A stretch of DNA of 64,000 nucleotides from Haloarchaeobius litoreus. Its GTDB lineage: Archaea; Halobacteriota; Halobacteria; Halobacteriales; Natrialbaceae. Of the stretch, positions 46,089 to 55,651 are shown piece by piece. Location: contig NZ_JANHJR010000004.1 in NCBI RefSeq assembly GCF_024495425.1, positions 434,001-498,000 of the forward strand, in the 5' to 3' direction. Made by a program: the position numbers and the translations under genes. Every line of letters begins with the position of its first letter. The first letter of the stretch is position 1. Under the pieces are notes generated by a model that did not search any database, was not told where the DNA came from, and was given only the letters and a program-made list of their open reading frames with translations.

Positions 46089-46925
46089 TCAGAGGTCCGG
46101 CTGTCGGTTGAGGCGGCTCTCCCCGGGGAGCGCCGCGCTGTCGTTCTCGGTGCCACCGGTGAACTGCCGGCGGAACTTCCCGGGGTCGGCTTCGAGTGAG
46201 CGGGCGGCTGTACTCCGGACCACCTTCGGTTCTGAGTCGTCGCCGGCGACCGCCCGCAATCGCTGGTCCGCCCGCTCGTCGTCGACGCCCGCGAGCAGGT
46301 GGACCGCCCACTCGCGGACGCGTTCGCTCTCGTCGTGGCTCTGTTCGAGGAGGACGTCGAGCATCGCCTCTCCCCGTGATTTGAACAGGGAGACGGCGGC
46401 GTTCCGGCGGACAGCGTGGTGTGCGTCGTCGAGTGCGTCTTCGACGTGTGACTCGAACGTTCCCCGGTCGATGCGGTCGAGGGCGACGACCGCCTCGGCC
46501 CGGACCCACGGGTCAGCGTCGTCGAGCGTCGCGACGGCGGCCTCGCCTGCACGCTCACCGCCGAGGTTCCCGAGGGACTCGACCGCGAACTGCCGGACGT
46601 CCGCGTCGTCGTCGGCCAACCCGAGGTGGACGAGCGCGTCGACGACGACGTCGGTGGCGTCTTCCTCGCCGAGGGCGAGCGCGGCGCGTCGTCGGTCGAC
46701 GACGTCGCCGTCCTGCAGGAGACTCACCTTCTCCGCCACCTCGTCGTCGGCGATGGGGCTGATGTCGGTGGCCTGGAGCTCCCGCGGGGTCGCCTCCCCG
46801 ATGGTCACGTCGCGGTCGACCTCGATGTCCTCGAGCCCGGCCGGGTCCTCGCCGAAGCCCGGACTCTCCTCCGGGTGGACACGGGGGTCCGTGGGCCCGT
46901 CGGTGGCCTCCTCCTCGTCCCTCAT
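46089..46925 (-). CDS. HEAT-repeat protein in the nar operon
   Basis: 278 residues from ATG 46925 (ATGA overlap with the upstream gene). An acidic ~60-residue start, then five to six HEAT-like helical repeats (about 70-255), such as RRRAALALGEEDATDVVVDA, DVRQFAVESLGNLGGE and VRRNAAVSLFKSRGEAMLDV, with the VR.xAAxxL pattern. No catalytic motif. HEAT proteins are scaffolds; in a nitrate reductase operon it may help assemble subunits or cofactors. Confidence 0.85.
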   Translation of the reverse strand: MRDEEEATDGPTDPRVHPEESPGFGEDPAGLEDIEVDRDVTIGEATPRELQATDISPIADDEVAEKVSLLQDGDVVDRRRAALALGEEDATDVVVDALVHLGLADDDADVRQFAVESLGNLGGERAGEAAVATLDDADPWVRAEAVVALDRIDRGTFESHVEDALDDAHHAVRRNAAVSLFKSRGEAMLDVLLEQSHDESERVREWAVHLLAGVDDERADQRLRAVAGDDSEPKVVRSTAARSLEADPGKFRRQFTGGTENDSAALPGESRLNRQPDL

Positions 46926-47848
46926 GACGCCACCTCCGTCTCGTTCTGGTTCCGGTTGTCCACCGGTACGAGCGCTCCGGTGGGAAGCAACACGAGTGCC
47001 GCGCCCAGCAGGACGGCGAGCGCACGTGGGAACGTCACGGGCATCCCGGCGACGAGAAGCAGGCATGCCCCGGTCGCGGTCGCGTACGCCCCACGGCGGA
47101 CGGCTGCGGTGCCGACGGCGGCACAGACGCCGACGGCGGCGGCGACCAGCAGGTGGGGGACCCCGACGACGGCGAACGCAACGAGCAGCGCGCTCCCGGC
47201 CACGTACGGACTGGCGGCGGTCAGCGCGAGGGTCGCGAACAGCACGAGTACGCCGACGCTTGCGGCGAGACGGTCGCGCTGCACGCGGATGCCGGTCCCC
47301 AGAATCGCGGCGACGATGAGCAGGCTCCCCGTCTGGCGCAGGCCCGCGTCGACGAGGCCGGTCGCGGCCGCGAGCGAGACCGCGACGCCGGCGACGAAGC
47401 CGGCGGCGACGGCCACCCGGCGGAACGCACGGGAGGAGTCCGGCACGCCGACGGTCCCGAGCAGCGCGAGGCTCGCTCCGCCCGTGACGCCGACGGCACC
47501 CGGGAGCGTCGCCGCCGCGTCGAACGACGGGAGCACCCCGAACACGGCGACGAACAGCAGCCCGACGCGGACAGTCCGCCTGCCGGTCGAGAGCACGAGA
47601 CCGAGGAGCACCATCGCCAGCACGCCCAGCATCGCCGTCCCCACGACGGACCTGGCACCCGATGAGACCGGGACCGGGTCGAACGGGAGGTTGTACAGGG
47701 TCCGGAGCGTGGTCGTCCCGGCGACCGCGAGGACGGCGACGAGACCGAGTCCGGTGACGACCGCCTCGTGGTCGACCGGCCGGAGAGCGGACTGCATCCC
47801 GGCATCGTGCTCCGTCGCGCCGTCCTCGTCGTGAATCTCGGACGTCAT
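46922..47848 (-). CDS. Polytopic membrane protein in the nar operon
   Basis: 308 residues with about nine hydrophobic segments and almost no long loops after an acidic 28-residue start. Overlaps NarJ's gene upstream and the HEAT gene downstream by four bases each. No nitrate transporter (NarK) motifs are visible: it is too short and lacks the conserved MFS loop. It is probably a haloarchaeal membrane protein of unknown role in assembly or transport. Confidence 0.78.
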   Translation of the reverse strand: MTSEIHDEDGATEHDAGMQSALRPVDHEAVVTGLGLVAVLAVAGTTTLRTLYNLPFDPVPVSSGARSVVGTAMLGVLAMVLLGLVLSTGRRTVRVGLLFVAVFGVLPSFDAAATLPGAVGVTGGASLALLGTVGVPDSSRAFRRVAVAAGFVAGVAVSLAAATGLVDAGLRQTGSLLIVAAILGTGIRVQRDRLAASVGVLVLFATLALTAASPYVAGSALLVAFAVVGVPHLLVAAAVGVCAAVGTAAVRRGAYATATGACLLLVAGMPVTFPRALAVLLGAALVLLPTGALVPVDNRNQNETEVAS

Positions 47849-48567
47849 GCAGCTCCCTCCCCGTGGATGCGTGCGTCGAGGTCGTCCACGTCGGCCTCGG
47901 TGAAGCGGTCCAGGAAGGCCGCCAACTCGCCGTAGATGCCGGTCCCCGGCTCGGAGTTCAGGGCGTCCGCGACGCCGCCCGTCACCACACGCAGGTGGCG
48001 GTCGTGGAAGTCCAGCCGTGCCTGCGCGAGGGTCTCGTCGACCGCCGCCTCGCGCCGGCAGAGGTAGCCCATGAACTCCAGCTGGAGCCTGAAGTGGTCG
48101 TGGTTGCGCCGGTCGTCCTGGTCGACCTGGCAGCCGAAGTACTCGTACGCCCTGGCGAGGTCGAGGTTCACGTCGTTCCAGGACACCTCCGACCGGTAGT
48201 CGGACTCGTACAGCGACACCGGCGGCCCATAGTTGTCGACCGTGCCGTCGGTCTTGTCGACGACCTCCGAGAAGCCGACGACGAACAGGTCGTTGTAGCG
48301 GGCCGAGAGGATCTCCTTCTCGTCATCCACGGTCAGGTCCGGTGGGTCGACCGACAGTCCGCTCTTCTCGAGCAGCGTGGCGAACTCGTCGGCGACCCGG
48401 CCGTCGTCGAGTGCCCGGTAGAGCTCCGCGTCGGGCTGGGTGAACGTCCGCGCCGCGAGCGCGTACACTGCCCCCCGGGCCCCGGCCGCGACCGCTATCT
48501 CCTCGTGCAGGCGTCGCCGGTCCGCGCCCCCGGCCAGCCCGTCGGTGTCGTCGGTCGACACGGTCAC
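47845..48567 (-). CDS. narJ: NarJ/TorD-family chaperone
   Basis: 240 residues from GTG 48567 (GTGA overlap). All-helical TorD/NarJ fold: AAGARGAVYALAARTFTQPD (start), LSARYNDLFVVGF near 95, and YFGCQVDQDDRRNHDHFRLQ near 150-169 with the conserved ExxFMxxL-like LEFMGYLCRRE right after it. NarJ-type chaperones hold the molybdenum subunit until its cofactor is loaded and check it before Tat export. It lies downstream of narG-narH in the operon, as usual. Confidence 0.9.
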   Translation of the reverse strand: MTVSTDDTDGLAGGADRRRLHEEIAVAAGARGAVYALAARTFTQPDAELYRALDDGRVADEFATLLEKSGLSVDPPDLTVDDEKEILSARYNDLFVVGFSEVVDKTDGTVDNYGPPVSLYESDYRSEVSWNDVNLDLARAYEYFGCQVDQDDRRNHDHFRLQLEFMGYLCRREAAVDETLAQARLDFHDRHLRVVTGGVADALNSEPGTGIYGELAAFLDRFTEADVDDLDARIHGEGAA

Positions 48568-49382
48568 GCCCCCCTCGTCCGGCGGACGCCCTGGATGGTC
48601 ACGAGCGTGGTCGCGACGATGGCGATGCCAGCGACGGTCCAGAGGATGACCTCGTACGGCGGCCCGCCCGGGCCGGGGCCAAGCGCGAGGTAGTACCACT
48701 CGCTGGCGGCCTTCTGGCCGGACCGCTCCATGTTACCGCCGTTCCAGACCGCGATGGCGACGTCGAGGTCCCGGTCGGTCGGGACCGTCGTCCGGTTCGC
48801 CGATGCGCCGTCGAGTGCCCGGGAGAACGTCACCGTCCAGCGGCCGTCCCGGTAGGTCGCGTTCGTCGACAGCGTGGAGTCGGGGAACCGCGTGGTGGTG
48901 CCGGGGCCGCCAGCGAGCAGCTCCTCGCTCGCGTTCGCACCGGACCAGTACCAGACGTTCACCGGGTTGTCGGTGCTGCCCATCGCGATGGGCGGCCGGT
49001 TCGATGCGTTCGCGGGGAACTGGACCGCCACGGCGTCCGCGAACGAGCGGACCCGGTCGTTCGAGACGTTCCGGCTCGGGTCCGCCCACGAGACCCGGAC
49101 GTGCAGCCGGTCCTCGGTCCGCACGACGGCGACCGACGCCTCGGTGACGGTGGTGTCGTCGCCGCCCGGCACGTTCGCACCGGCGCTGCTGAGCGGCACG
49201 GTCGCGGCGGGTGCGCGGTTCCACGCCTCGCCGTCGTCGCCCTCGACGGCGTCGTCGTCCACCGTGTAGTGCACGGGGATCTCGTAGGCCGGTCGCGCCT
49301 CGACGAACGCGGGGGCGACTGCCGTCGCGGCGAGCACGGCCAGCCCGAGCAGGCAGACCAGGGCGAGGTCACTCCTCCGCAT
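48564..49382 (-). CDS. Heme-b-binding subunit of type II DMSO-reductase family
   Basis: 272 residues. Signal or anchor helix at 6-27, then a beta-rich exported domain from PVHYTVDDDAVEGDDGEAWN, as in the EbdC/SerC/DdhC heme subunits, ending in a C-terminal helix (about 243-265). An axial Met is plausible in IAMGSTDNPVNVWYWSGAN (about 132-150). It takes the place of NarI in outward-facing archaeal nitrate reductases, passing electrons to NarH. It overlaps narH by 14 bases and narJ by four. Confidence 0.83.
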   Translation of the reverse strand: MRRSDLALVCLLGLAVLAATAVAPAFVEARPAYEIPVHYTVDDDAVEGDDGEAWNRAPAATVPLSSAGANVPGGDDTTVTEASVAVVRTEDRLHVRVSWADPSRNVSNDRVRSFADAVAVQFPANASNRPPIAMGSTDNPVNVWYWSGANASEELLAGGPGTTTRFPDSTLSTNATYRDGRWTVTFSRALDGASANRTTVPTDRDLDVAIAVWNGGNMERSGQKAASEWYYLALGPGPGGPPYEVILWTVAGIAIVATTLVTIQGVRRTRGA

Positions 49383-50433
49383 CGTCGAACACCTCCAGTC
49401 TGTACTGGTCGGCCGTGTCCTCCGTCGTCAGCATCTCCATCACCTCGCTCTCCTCGCCCCGTTCGACCTTGTTCCGCTCGCGCTCGATGGTGTTCAGCGC
49501 CTCGTTCACCTTCGGGCCGAACAGCTCCTCCAGGTAGTTCCGGGGGATGCGCTCGGCGTCGAGCGACTCGCCACGCTCGGAGTGTTGCGGTGGCGCGAAC
49601 GGCGGGATGTAGTAGACGTTCGGCTCGGTCCGGTACTCCGGGTGGAGCCGGACCGCCACCTCGTACTCGTTGACGAGCTTGTGGATGGGACCCTCCTCGT
49701 CGTCGAGGTAGCCGACGAGCCGGAGCTGTGGCGGGCAGTCGGCGGCACACGACGGAGGTCTGACCTCGCCGTCGGGCCCCTCGCCCTCGATGCGCGGGTA
49801 GCAGAAGATGCACTTCTCCGAGGTCTTCTTCATCGCGTTGTAGTACACCTTCTTGTACGGACAGCCCTCGACGCAGTAGCGGTAGCCGCGACAGCGGTCC
49901 TGGTCGACCAGGACGATGCCGTCCTCCTCGCGCTTGTACAGCGCGGAACGCGGGCAGGCCTCCACACAGGACGGGTGCGTGCAGTGGTTGCAGATGCGCG
50001 GGAGGTAGAAGTAGTACGAGTTGGGGTACTCGCCGGCCCCCTCGTCCTCCTCCCAGTTCGGTCCCCAGGAGGCGGCATCGCTCATCGGCCGCAGCGGCTC
50101 GTCGCTGCCCTCGTACATGATCTCCTCGTGGTTGAAGTCCCACGGCGTCCCGTACTCCTCCTCGTCGGGTAGCTCGCCCGGGGTTCGCTCCTCGCCGGAC
50201 TCGTTCCAGCCGCCGCCCATGTCCTCCCAGTCCTTCGGGTAGCCGGGACCGGGTTTGGTCTCGACGTTGTTCCAGTACATGTACTCGCGGCCGCCGCCCT
50301 CGGTCCAGTTCGTCTTGCAGGCGATGGTGCAGGTCTGACAGCCGATGCATTTGTTCAGGTCCATCACCATCGCGACCTGGTGGTCGATGCCCTCCGCGAG
50401 GTCGACCGTGTCCCCCTCGTCGGACTGGCTCAT
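49369..50433 (-). CDS. narH: Respiratory nitrate reductase beta subunit
   Basis: 354 residues, no signal of its own, so exported with NarG. Four cysteine clusters: CIGCQTCTIACKTNW (about 28-42), CNHCTHPSCVEACPR (about 148-162), CRGYRYCVEGCPYKK (about 182-196) and CIFCYPR...CAADCPPQ. In the third, Tyr replaces one ligand (Trp in E. coli NarH), consistent with the [3Fe-4S] cluster. Three [4Fe-4S] clusters plus one [3Fe-4S] carry electrons to NarG. The start overlaps the narG stop by four bases. Confidence 0.95.
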   Translation of the reverse strand: MSQSDEGDTVDLAEGIDHQVAMVMDLNKCIGCQTCTIACKTNWTEGGGREYMYWNNVETKPGPGYPKDWEDMGGGWNESGEERTPGELPDEEEYGTPWDFNHEEIMYEGSDEPLRPMSDAASWGPNWEEDEGAGEYPNSYYFYLPRICNHCTHPSCVEACPRSALYKREEDGIVLVDQDRCRGYRYCVEGCPYKKVYYNAMKKTSEKCIFCYPRIEGEGPDGEVRPPSCAADCPPQLRLVGYLDDEEGPIHKLVNEYEVAVRLHPEYRTEPNVYYIPPFAPPQHSERGESLDAERIPRNYLEELFGPKVNEALNTIERERNKVERGEESEVMEMLTTEDTADQYRLEVFDDAEE

Positions 50434-53336
50434 TCGTCACCACCTCCACCGGACCCATCGCTCTCGTCGACTGGTTCGACTTCGACGCGGACGTCGCTGT
50501 TGACGCCCGTTGGCCCCCAGTAGTTCGGCCGGAAGTACAGGTGCTCGCCGGTATCCTCGGGGTACTGGACGAGTTGGGTCGGCTTCATGTACAGCGGGAC
50601 GAGCGAGTTGAAGTTCCCTCGACCGGGGAACTGGAACCGCTCCCACGCGAAGTACATCCGGGCGGTACCCGGTTCGCCGCTCGGATACTGCTTCGCCTGG
50701 ACCTCGACGCTGCCGAGGTCGTTGTAGATGCGGACTGTGTCACCGTCCTCGATGTCCCGTGCGTCCATATCGTCCGGGTTGAGGTGCACGACTGGCTCAC
50801 CCCGCTGGAGCCGGAGCATCTTCTCGTTGTCGCGCCACGTCGAGTGGATCGACCACCGGCCGTGGGGCGTATTGTAGTTCAGTGGATACTCGGCTCTGTC
50901 CTGCAGGGTCGGCGCGCGCTTGTGGGTCGGCAGTTCCTCGTCGAGTTCGAGGAACCAGTCGTGGTCGATGTAGTACTGCTGACGCCCGGTGAACGTCGGC
51001 CACGGGTTCTTCTCCTGGACGTACCGCTTCCAGGGCGTGTACGGCTCACCCTCCTCCAGGTCGGAGGTCCAGTGGTCCCCGACGGCTCGGACCCGTTCCG
51101 GGTTGTCCTCGTCGGTCCCGTCGATGTCGTCGAACGTGATCTGGGCGTCGCTGTCCGGTGGGTTCGTCTCCGTGGAGTTCTCGAGGATGAACTCGCAGGC
51201 CTCCCGGTCGTCGGCGAGACGCCCCTCCTCGTCGGACTCCCAGTCGCGGACGAAGTCCTCGTGGACCGATTCGAGGTCGATCTCCCGGTCGAACTGCCGG
51301 TCCTGAACCGGGACTACGTCGTCTCGTTCCCGGGCCAGCTCCTGGATCTTCGCCGCGAGCTCGCGGAATATCTGCCAGTCGGTCTTTGACTCCCCGAGCG
51401 GTTCGACCGCGGGGGTGAACGGATGCACGTAGCTGTGCATGTCCGTCATCGAGAGGTCGTACTTCTCGTAGTGACTGGCCGACGGGAGGACGATATCCGA
51501 GTACATCGCCGAGGAGTCCATCCGGAAGTTGACGTCGACGACGAGGTCGAGCTTCGGCCAGAGCTGTTCCTCGACAGCGACGTTGCCCTTGGCCTGGTTG
51601 AAGTAGTTCCCCCGCCAGATGAACATGATCCGCGGGTCGGGCCGCGAGCCGTCCTCACGCTCGGACGGGTACAGGGGCATCCAGTCGTTGTCGATGGCCT
51701 CCTGTACACGACGTGTGGTCTCGGCGTCCGCGTTGTCCAGCACGTCGCAGTGGTAGTACGTCCACAGCGTCGTCGGCACGCTGCGGCTCGGGACGGGGGA
51801 GTTGAGCTTGCTCCACCCCTCGTACGTCCAGATCTTCTCCTGGCCGACGTAGTGGTCGAGCCCCGTCCCCTGCCTGCCGATGTGACCAGTCAGCGTCACC
51901 AGCAGTTGAATCGCGCGGTTGCCGAGGTCGTTGTGGTACCAGTCGTTGACGCCCTTGCCGTGGATGATCTTCCCCCGGTCGGCTTCGGCGAACTCCCGGG
52001 CGATCTCCTGGTGGGTCTCACGCCCAACGCCGGTCTCTTCGGTGACGAACTCGGGCGTGTACGTCGAGAGCTCCTCGCGGAGTCGGTTCCACACTGACCG
52101 GACGGCGACCGACCCGTCTGCCGTCGAGACCGTGCGGTCGACGGCGAGTTGCGGATCGAAGTCGAGTTCGATGCTCGCGGTCTCGTCGTGTTGGCCGTCG
52201 CGAGCCCCGAGTGATCCTGGGGCGACGCGCAGCTCACCCTCGGCGTCCGCCATTACGAACACGTGGTCCGCCCTTTCGACGTCGACGTCGACACCGGGAA
52301 CCTCGCTCGCACGCAGGAACTTTCCGGTGTCCTCGCGGACGAGAAGCGGCATGTCGGTCTGTTCTTTCAGATGCGCCTCGTCGTACAGCCCCGCGTCTAC
52401 GATCGTTCGGGCCATCCCGAGTGCCAGCGCCGTGTCGCTACCGGGGTCCGGTCCGATCCACTCGTCGCAGTGGATTGCCGTCTGCGAGTAGTCCGTGAAC
52501 ACGCCGACCCGCTTCGTGCCGTTGTAGGCCGCCTCCAGGAAGTACTTCGCGTCCGGGATTCGCGTGACGTTGATGTTGGACCCCCACGCGATGATGTAGT
52601 CGGCGTGGTACCAGTCGGCGCTCTCGGCGTTGTCGGTCTGGGTCCCCCACGTGATGGGTTGTCCCGGTGGGAGGTCGGAGTACCAGTCGTAGAAGGAGTG
52701 ACCGACGCCGCCGAGCAGGCTCGTCAACCGGCTGCCACTGCAGTACGACACCGGCGACATCGCGGGGATCGGCGTGAACGCGCTGATCGCGTCGTACTCC
52801 TCGTCCTGTACGGCATCGATGACCTCCTCGGCGATCTCTGTCAGGGCCTCGTCCCAGGAGATCCGCTCCCACATGCCCTCCCCGCGCTCGCCGGTCCGAC
52901 GGAGCGGGTGGAGAACGCGATGGTCTGCGTTCACGTAGTCGGAGTAGCACGCACCCTTCTGACAGCCACGCGGGTTCGGGTCCGGAGAGTCCTCGTCGAA
53001 CTGCGGGTAGTCGCCCGCCTGCGACTCCCGCCACACCTGGCCGTTGCGGACGAACACCTCCCAGGAGCAGCTTCCGGTGCAGTTCACGCTGTGGGTGCTC
53101 CGTGCCGTGGAGTCCCAGTCCCACTCCTCGCGGTAGAGGTCCTCCCAGTCGCGGTAGGGGTAGGAGCCGATGGGGTCGTCGACGACCTCCAGGCCGTCCA
53201 TCCCGAGCAGGTCGTCGCCCAGGACGCTGGCCGAGCCCGCGACGGTGGCCGTCGCGCCGATTCCCTTCAGGAAGTCACGACGGGCCAGGTCGAGGCCGTC
53301 GTCGGTGCTGTCGTGCGTCTCTCGTTGGTCACTCAT
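50430..53336 (-). CDS. narG: Respiratory nitrate reductase alpha subunit, Tat-exported
   Basis: 968 residues. Tat signal LARRDFLKGIGATATVAG (18-35) shows it faces outside the cytoplasm, unlike bacterial NarG. The N-terminal cluster site is His82-x3-Cys86-x3-Cys90 and Cys125, the NarG His-Cys pattern. FYDWYSDLPPGQPITWG holds Asp221, at the position of the Mo-ligand Asp222 of E. coli. The C-terminal molybdopterin domain runs from about 800 (HLNPDDMDARDIEDGDTVRI). It reduces nitrate to nitrite using electrons from NarH. Confidence 0.96.
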   Translation of the reverse strand: MSDQRETHDSTDDGLDLARRDFLKGIGATATVAGSASVLGDDLLGMDGLEVVDDPIGSYPYRDWEDLYREEWDWDSTARSTHSVNCTGSCSWEVFVRNGQVWRESQAGDYPQFDEDSPDPNPRGCQKGACYSDYVNADHRVLHPLRRTGERGEGMWERISWDEALTEIAEEVIDAVQDEEYDAISAFTPIPAMSPVSYCSGSRLTSLLGGVGHSFYDWYSDLPPGQPITWGTQTDNAESADWYHADYIIAWGSNINVTRIPDAKYFLEAAYNGTKRVGVFTDYSQTAIHCDEWIGPDPGSDTALALGMARTIVDAGLYDEAHLKEQTDMPLLVREDTGKFLRASEVPGVDVDVERADHVFVMADAEGELRVAPGSLGARDGQHDETASIELDFDPQLAVDRTVSTADGSVAVRSVWNRLREELSTYTPEFVTEETGVGRETHQEIAREFAEADRGKIIHGKGVNDWYHNDLGNRAIQLLVTLTGHIGRQGTGLDHYVGQEKIWTYEGWSKLNSPVPSRSVPTTLWTYYHCDVLDNADAETTRRVQEAIDNDWMPLYPSEREDGSRPDPRIMFIWRGNYFNQAKGNVAVEEQLWPKLDLVVDVNFRMDSSAMYSDIVLPSASHYEKYDLSMTDMHSYVHPFTPAVEPLGESKTDWQIFRELAAKIQELARERDDVVPVQDRQFDREIDLESVHEDFVRDWESDEEGRLADDREACEFILENSTETNPPDSDAQITFDDIDGTDEDNPERVRAVGDHWTSDLEEGEPYTPWKRYVQEKNPWPTFTGRQQYYIDHDWFLELDEELPTHKRAPTLQDRAEYPLNYNTPHGRWSIHSTWRDNEKMLRLQRGEPVVHLNPDDMDARDIEDGDTVRIYNDLGSVEVQAKQYPSGEPGTARMYFAWERFQFPGRGNFNSLVPLYMKPTQLVQYPEDTGEHLYFRPNYWGPTGVNSDVRVEVEPVDESDGSGGGGDE

Positions 53337-53523
53337 TTGTGGTGATGATGACGGTGGTGAGTCCGACTGCGACGCCGGTTGCTGCGAGTGCGATGCCGAG
53401 GGCGGTGTCGCCGCCGACCTCCAGCCCGGCCGCGATGAGTGCGATACCGCCGAGCTTGGTCGTGCGGTCGAGCCACCGGTACTGCCGCGGGGAGCACGCG
53501 ATGCTCCCCGGACGCCCGGTCAT
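53329..53523 (-). CDS. Small membrane protein of the nar operon
   Basis: 64 residues. A soluble [11 protein letters not shown] start is followed by two hydrophobic stretches (about 23-38 and 41-60). It overlaps narG by eight bases and the cytochrome b gene by four. A small open frame between cytochrome b and narG is also known in the haloarchaeal nar clusters I recall from Haloferax. Role unknown; perhaps a small subunit. Confidence 0.8.
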   Translation of the reverse strand: MTGRPGSIACSPRQYRWLDRTTKLGGIALIAAGLEVGGDTALGIALAATGVAVGLTTVIITTNE

Positions 53524-54965
53524 CCACGCTCACCCCCGTCGTCCGAAACTGCCTCGTCGGTCGATTCGTCGTGACCGTCCGCCCCGTCGTCGCCCGTCCG
53601 GTCGATGACGAGGTAGGTCACCGCTCCGGCGACTGTCGGGACGAGGAGCAGGGCGGCCGTGAGGTACGGCTTGATGGCCGCGGTGTTCGTCTCCAGCAGG
53701 TCCGCGACGATGACGTCCATACCCGCGATGGAGGCGACCATGATGAACACGACGCCGGCGATGCCGACCGCGGTCTGGCGGGGCCGTTCGAACGGGTCCG
53801 CCGTGAAGTGCGTCGGCTCCGACTCGTAGTCGAGGAACGGCCAGACGGCGACCGCGCCGAACACGAGGCCCGGGAGGACCAGCCCGCCGACGAACTCCGA
53901 GCTGACGTGGATCCCGAGCAGGTCGAAGCTCATCCACGACGGCGTGAGCTTCAGGAAGCCGTAGCCCCACATCAGGAACCAGTCCGGCATGATGAGCGAG
54001 GGCGTCGACGCCGGGTCGTTCGGGCCGTACTCCGCGATGTTGTGGACCGGCAGGAACCCGGCCAGCAGCGAGAGCGTCGCCAGCGTCAGGAAGAACACCA
54101 CGGCGCTGACCGCGGCCTGGTTCGGGAACGCGGGGAGGCCGACGACGACGCTGTCGTCGTCCCGGTCGACGCCGTCGATGGCGGTCCTCGCGGCATCACC
54201 TCCACCCGCGGTGCCCTCGCCGCCCCCGTCGGCGTGGACGCCACGCCGTCCCGGCACGTCGCCGTCCCGCCGGTCCTCGGTGTGCTTCTGGCGCACGAGG
54301 ATCGCCATGTGGACGGCGATGAGCCCCGCGATGACCAGCGGCAGCACGAACACGTGCAGGAAGAAGAACCGCGGGATCGTCGCGCTGGACGGGAACTCCC
54401 CGCCGAAGACGATCTGGCCGAGCATATCCCCGATTAACGGGACGGAGATGGCGACGTTGTAGCCGATGCCGACCGCCGTGCTGGCGAACTCGTCGAACGG
54501 CAACGCGTAGCCGGTGTAGGCCGCGAACATCGAGGTGCCGGCGAGCCCGGTGCCGACGAGCCAGTTCGGCTCCCGCGGGTTGCGGTACGCCCCGGTGAAG
54601 AACACGCGCAACATGTGCAACGCCATCGAGGCGACGAACAGGTGCGCGGCCCAGTGGTGGATGCGCCGGATGAGCATCCCGAACGGCACGTCGTAGGTGA
54701 TGTTGAGGACGCTGACGTACGCCTCCGGCAGCTCCTCACCCTGGTACTCCGCGATGCTGCCCTCGTACTCGACCTCGGACGTGCTCGGCTCGAAGAAGAA
54801 GCCGAGGAAGGTCCCGGTCAGCACCAGCACGAGGAAGCAGATGAGCGCCACCTCGCCGAGCAGGAACGAGTCCTCGGCCGGGAACGCCTTCCCGAGGAAC
54901 GACTGTGCGCCCTCGATGTCGAGGCGGTCGTCGACGAACTCGTACGCGCGCTGCAGGCGGCTCAT
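53520..54965 (-). CDS. narC: Cytochrome b of the nitrate reductase complex
   Basis: 481 residues. Fused cytochrome b6/subunit IV form with about eight to nine helices. Two heme pairs come from His103/His117 ([19 protein letters not shown]) and His204/His219 ([20 protein letters not shown]). A Gly/Asp-rich linker (about 225-262) joins the two halves, and [10 protein letters not shown] lies near 322-331, in place of the PEWY quinol-site motif. With the Rieske protein it oxidises menaquinol and feeds NarGH on the outer face. Both neighbours overlap. Confidence 0.92.
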   Translation of the reverse strand: MSRLQRAYEFVDDRLDIEGAQSFLGKAFPAEDSFLLGEVALICFLVLVLTGTFLGFFFEPSTSEVEYEGSIAEYQGEELPEAYVSVLNITYDVPFGMLIRRIHHWAAHLFVASMALHMLRVFFTGAYRNPREPNWLVGTGLAGTSMFAAYTGYALPFDEFASTAVGIGYNVAISVPLIGDMLGQIVFGGEFPSSATIPRFFFLHVFVLPLVIAGLIAVHMAILVRQKHTEDRRDGDVPGRRGVHADGGGEGTAGGGDAARTAIDGVDRDDDSVVVGLPAFPNQAAVSAVVFFLTLATLSLLAGFLPVHNIAEYGPNDPASTPSLIMPDWFLMWGYGFLKLTPSWMSFDLLGIHVSSEFVGGLVLPGLVFGAVAVWPFLDYESEPTHFTADPFERPRQTAVGIAGVVFIMVASIAGMDVIVADLLETNTAAIKPYLTAALLLVPTVAGAVTYLVIDRTGDDGADGHDESTDEAVSDDGGERG

Positions 54966-55651
54966 CAGCCACCCCCCGGGCCGACCGGCCCGGTGAAGTC
55001 GCCCGTGGCGACGAGGTAGCCGTCACCCGAGATGGTGATCGGGAGCTGTGGCAACCTGCGCGGCGGCGGGCCGCCGGTGACCCGTGCCCCGGCCAGCGGG
55101 TCGAACCGCCCGGAGTGGCACGGGCAGACCAGCGTGGTCCCGTCGCGGTCGGCGACCATGCAGCCCGCGTGCGTACAGACCTTCGAGTACGCGGCGTACC
55201 CACCGACCGTGTACTCCATGTTCGTCCCCTCGCCGTACTCGCTCTCGGGGAACCGCACGAGGAGCGTCGGCGCGTCGGCGATGCCGGGCCGCGGCTCCGG
55301 GAACACGGTCAGCTGTTCGCCCTCCGAGAGGCGGTCCTCGGTGATCTGCTCGCCCTCCGAGTCCACCAGCGCGACGCCGTCGGAGTAGACCGGCCCCGTG
55401 TACTTGCGCTCGAACACCTCCGTGAGGCCAGCGAGGGGTGCGGCCAGGCTCGCGATCGCGGTCAGGCCGCCGATTGTCGCGAGTATCTTCGCGTAGTCGC
55501 GTCGGTGGAGTTCGGCGCGCTCGTCCCGCCAGAGCGGCTGGTAGATGCTGGGTGTGCTGGCGTGGGCTGACTCGCACGGACAGTCGTCGTCCCTCTCGTC
55601 GTCGCCGGGGTAGCTCCGGGCGAGGAGCTCGCGTCGGTCGTCGGGGCTCAC
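54965..55651 (-). CDS. narB: Rieske iron-sulfur protein of the nitrate reductase complex
   Basis: 228 residues from GTG 55651, which overlaps the upstream stop (GTGA). One membrane anchor (about 55-75) then the Rieske fold with CTHAGC (Cys159, His161) and CPCHSG (Cys176, His179), plus the two disulfide cysteines 164 and 178. An extra CPC at 24-26 lies in the N-terminal tail. Takes electrons from quinol at cytochrome b. The name narB follows Haloferax usage and differs from bacterial assimilatory NarB. Confidence 0.92.
   Translation of the reverse strand: MSPDDRRELLARSYPGDDERDDDCPCESAHASTPSIYQPLWRDERAELHRRDYAKILATIGGLTAIASLAAPLAGLTEVFERKYTGPVYSDGVALVDSEGEQITEDRLSEGEQLTVFPEPRPGIADAPTLLVRFPESEYGEGTNMEYTVGGYAAYSKVCTHAGCMVADRDGTTLVCPCHSGRFDPLAGARVTGGPPPRRLPQLPITISGDGYLVATGDFTGPVGPGGG

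Noticed and set aside
45112-47319. A 735-codon plus-strand frame opposite the nar operon end
   Set aside because: Ser/Arg-rich antisense reading of the Mrp, HEAT and membrane genes, produced by GC-rich codon bias.
46922-47848. NarK-type nitrate transporter
   Set aside because: Too short and lacking the conserved MFS loops; only position suggested it.
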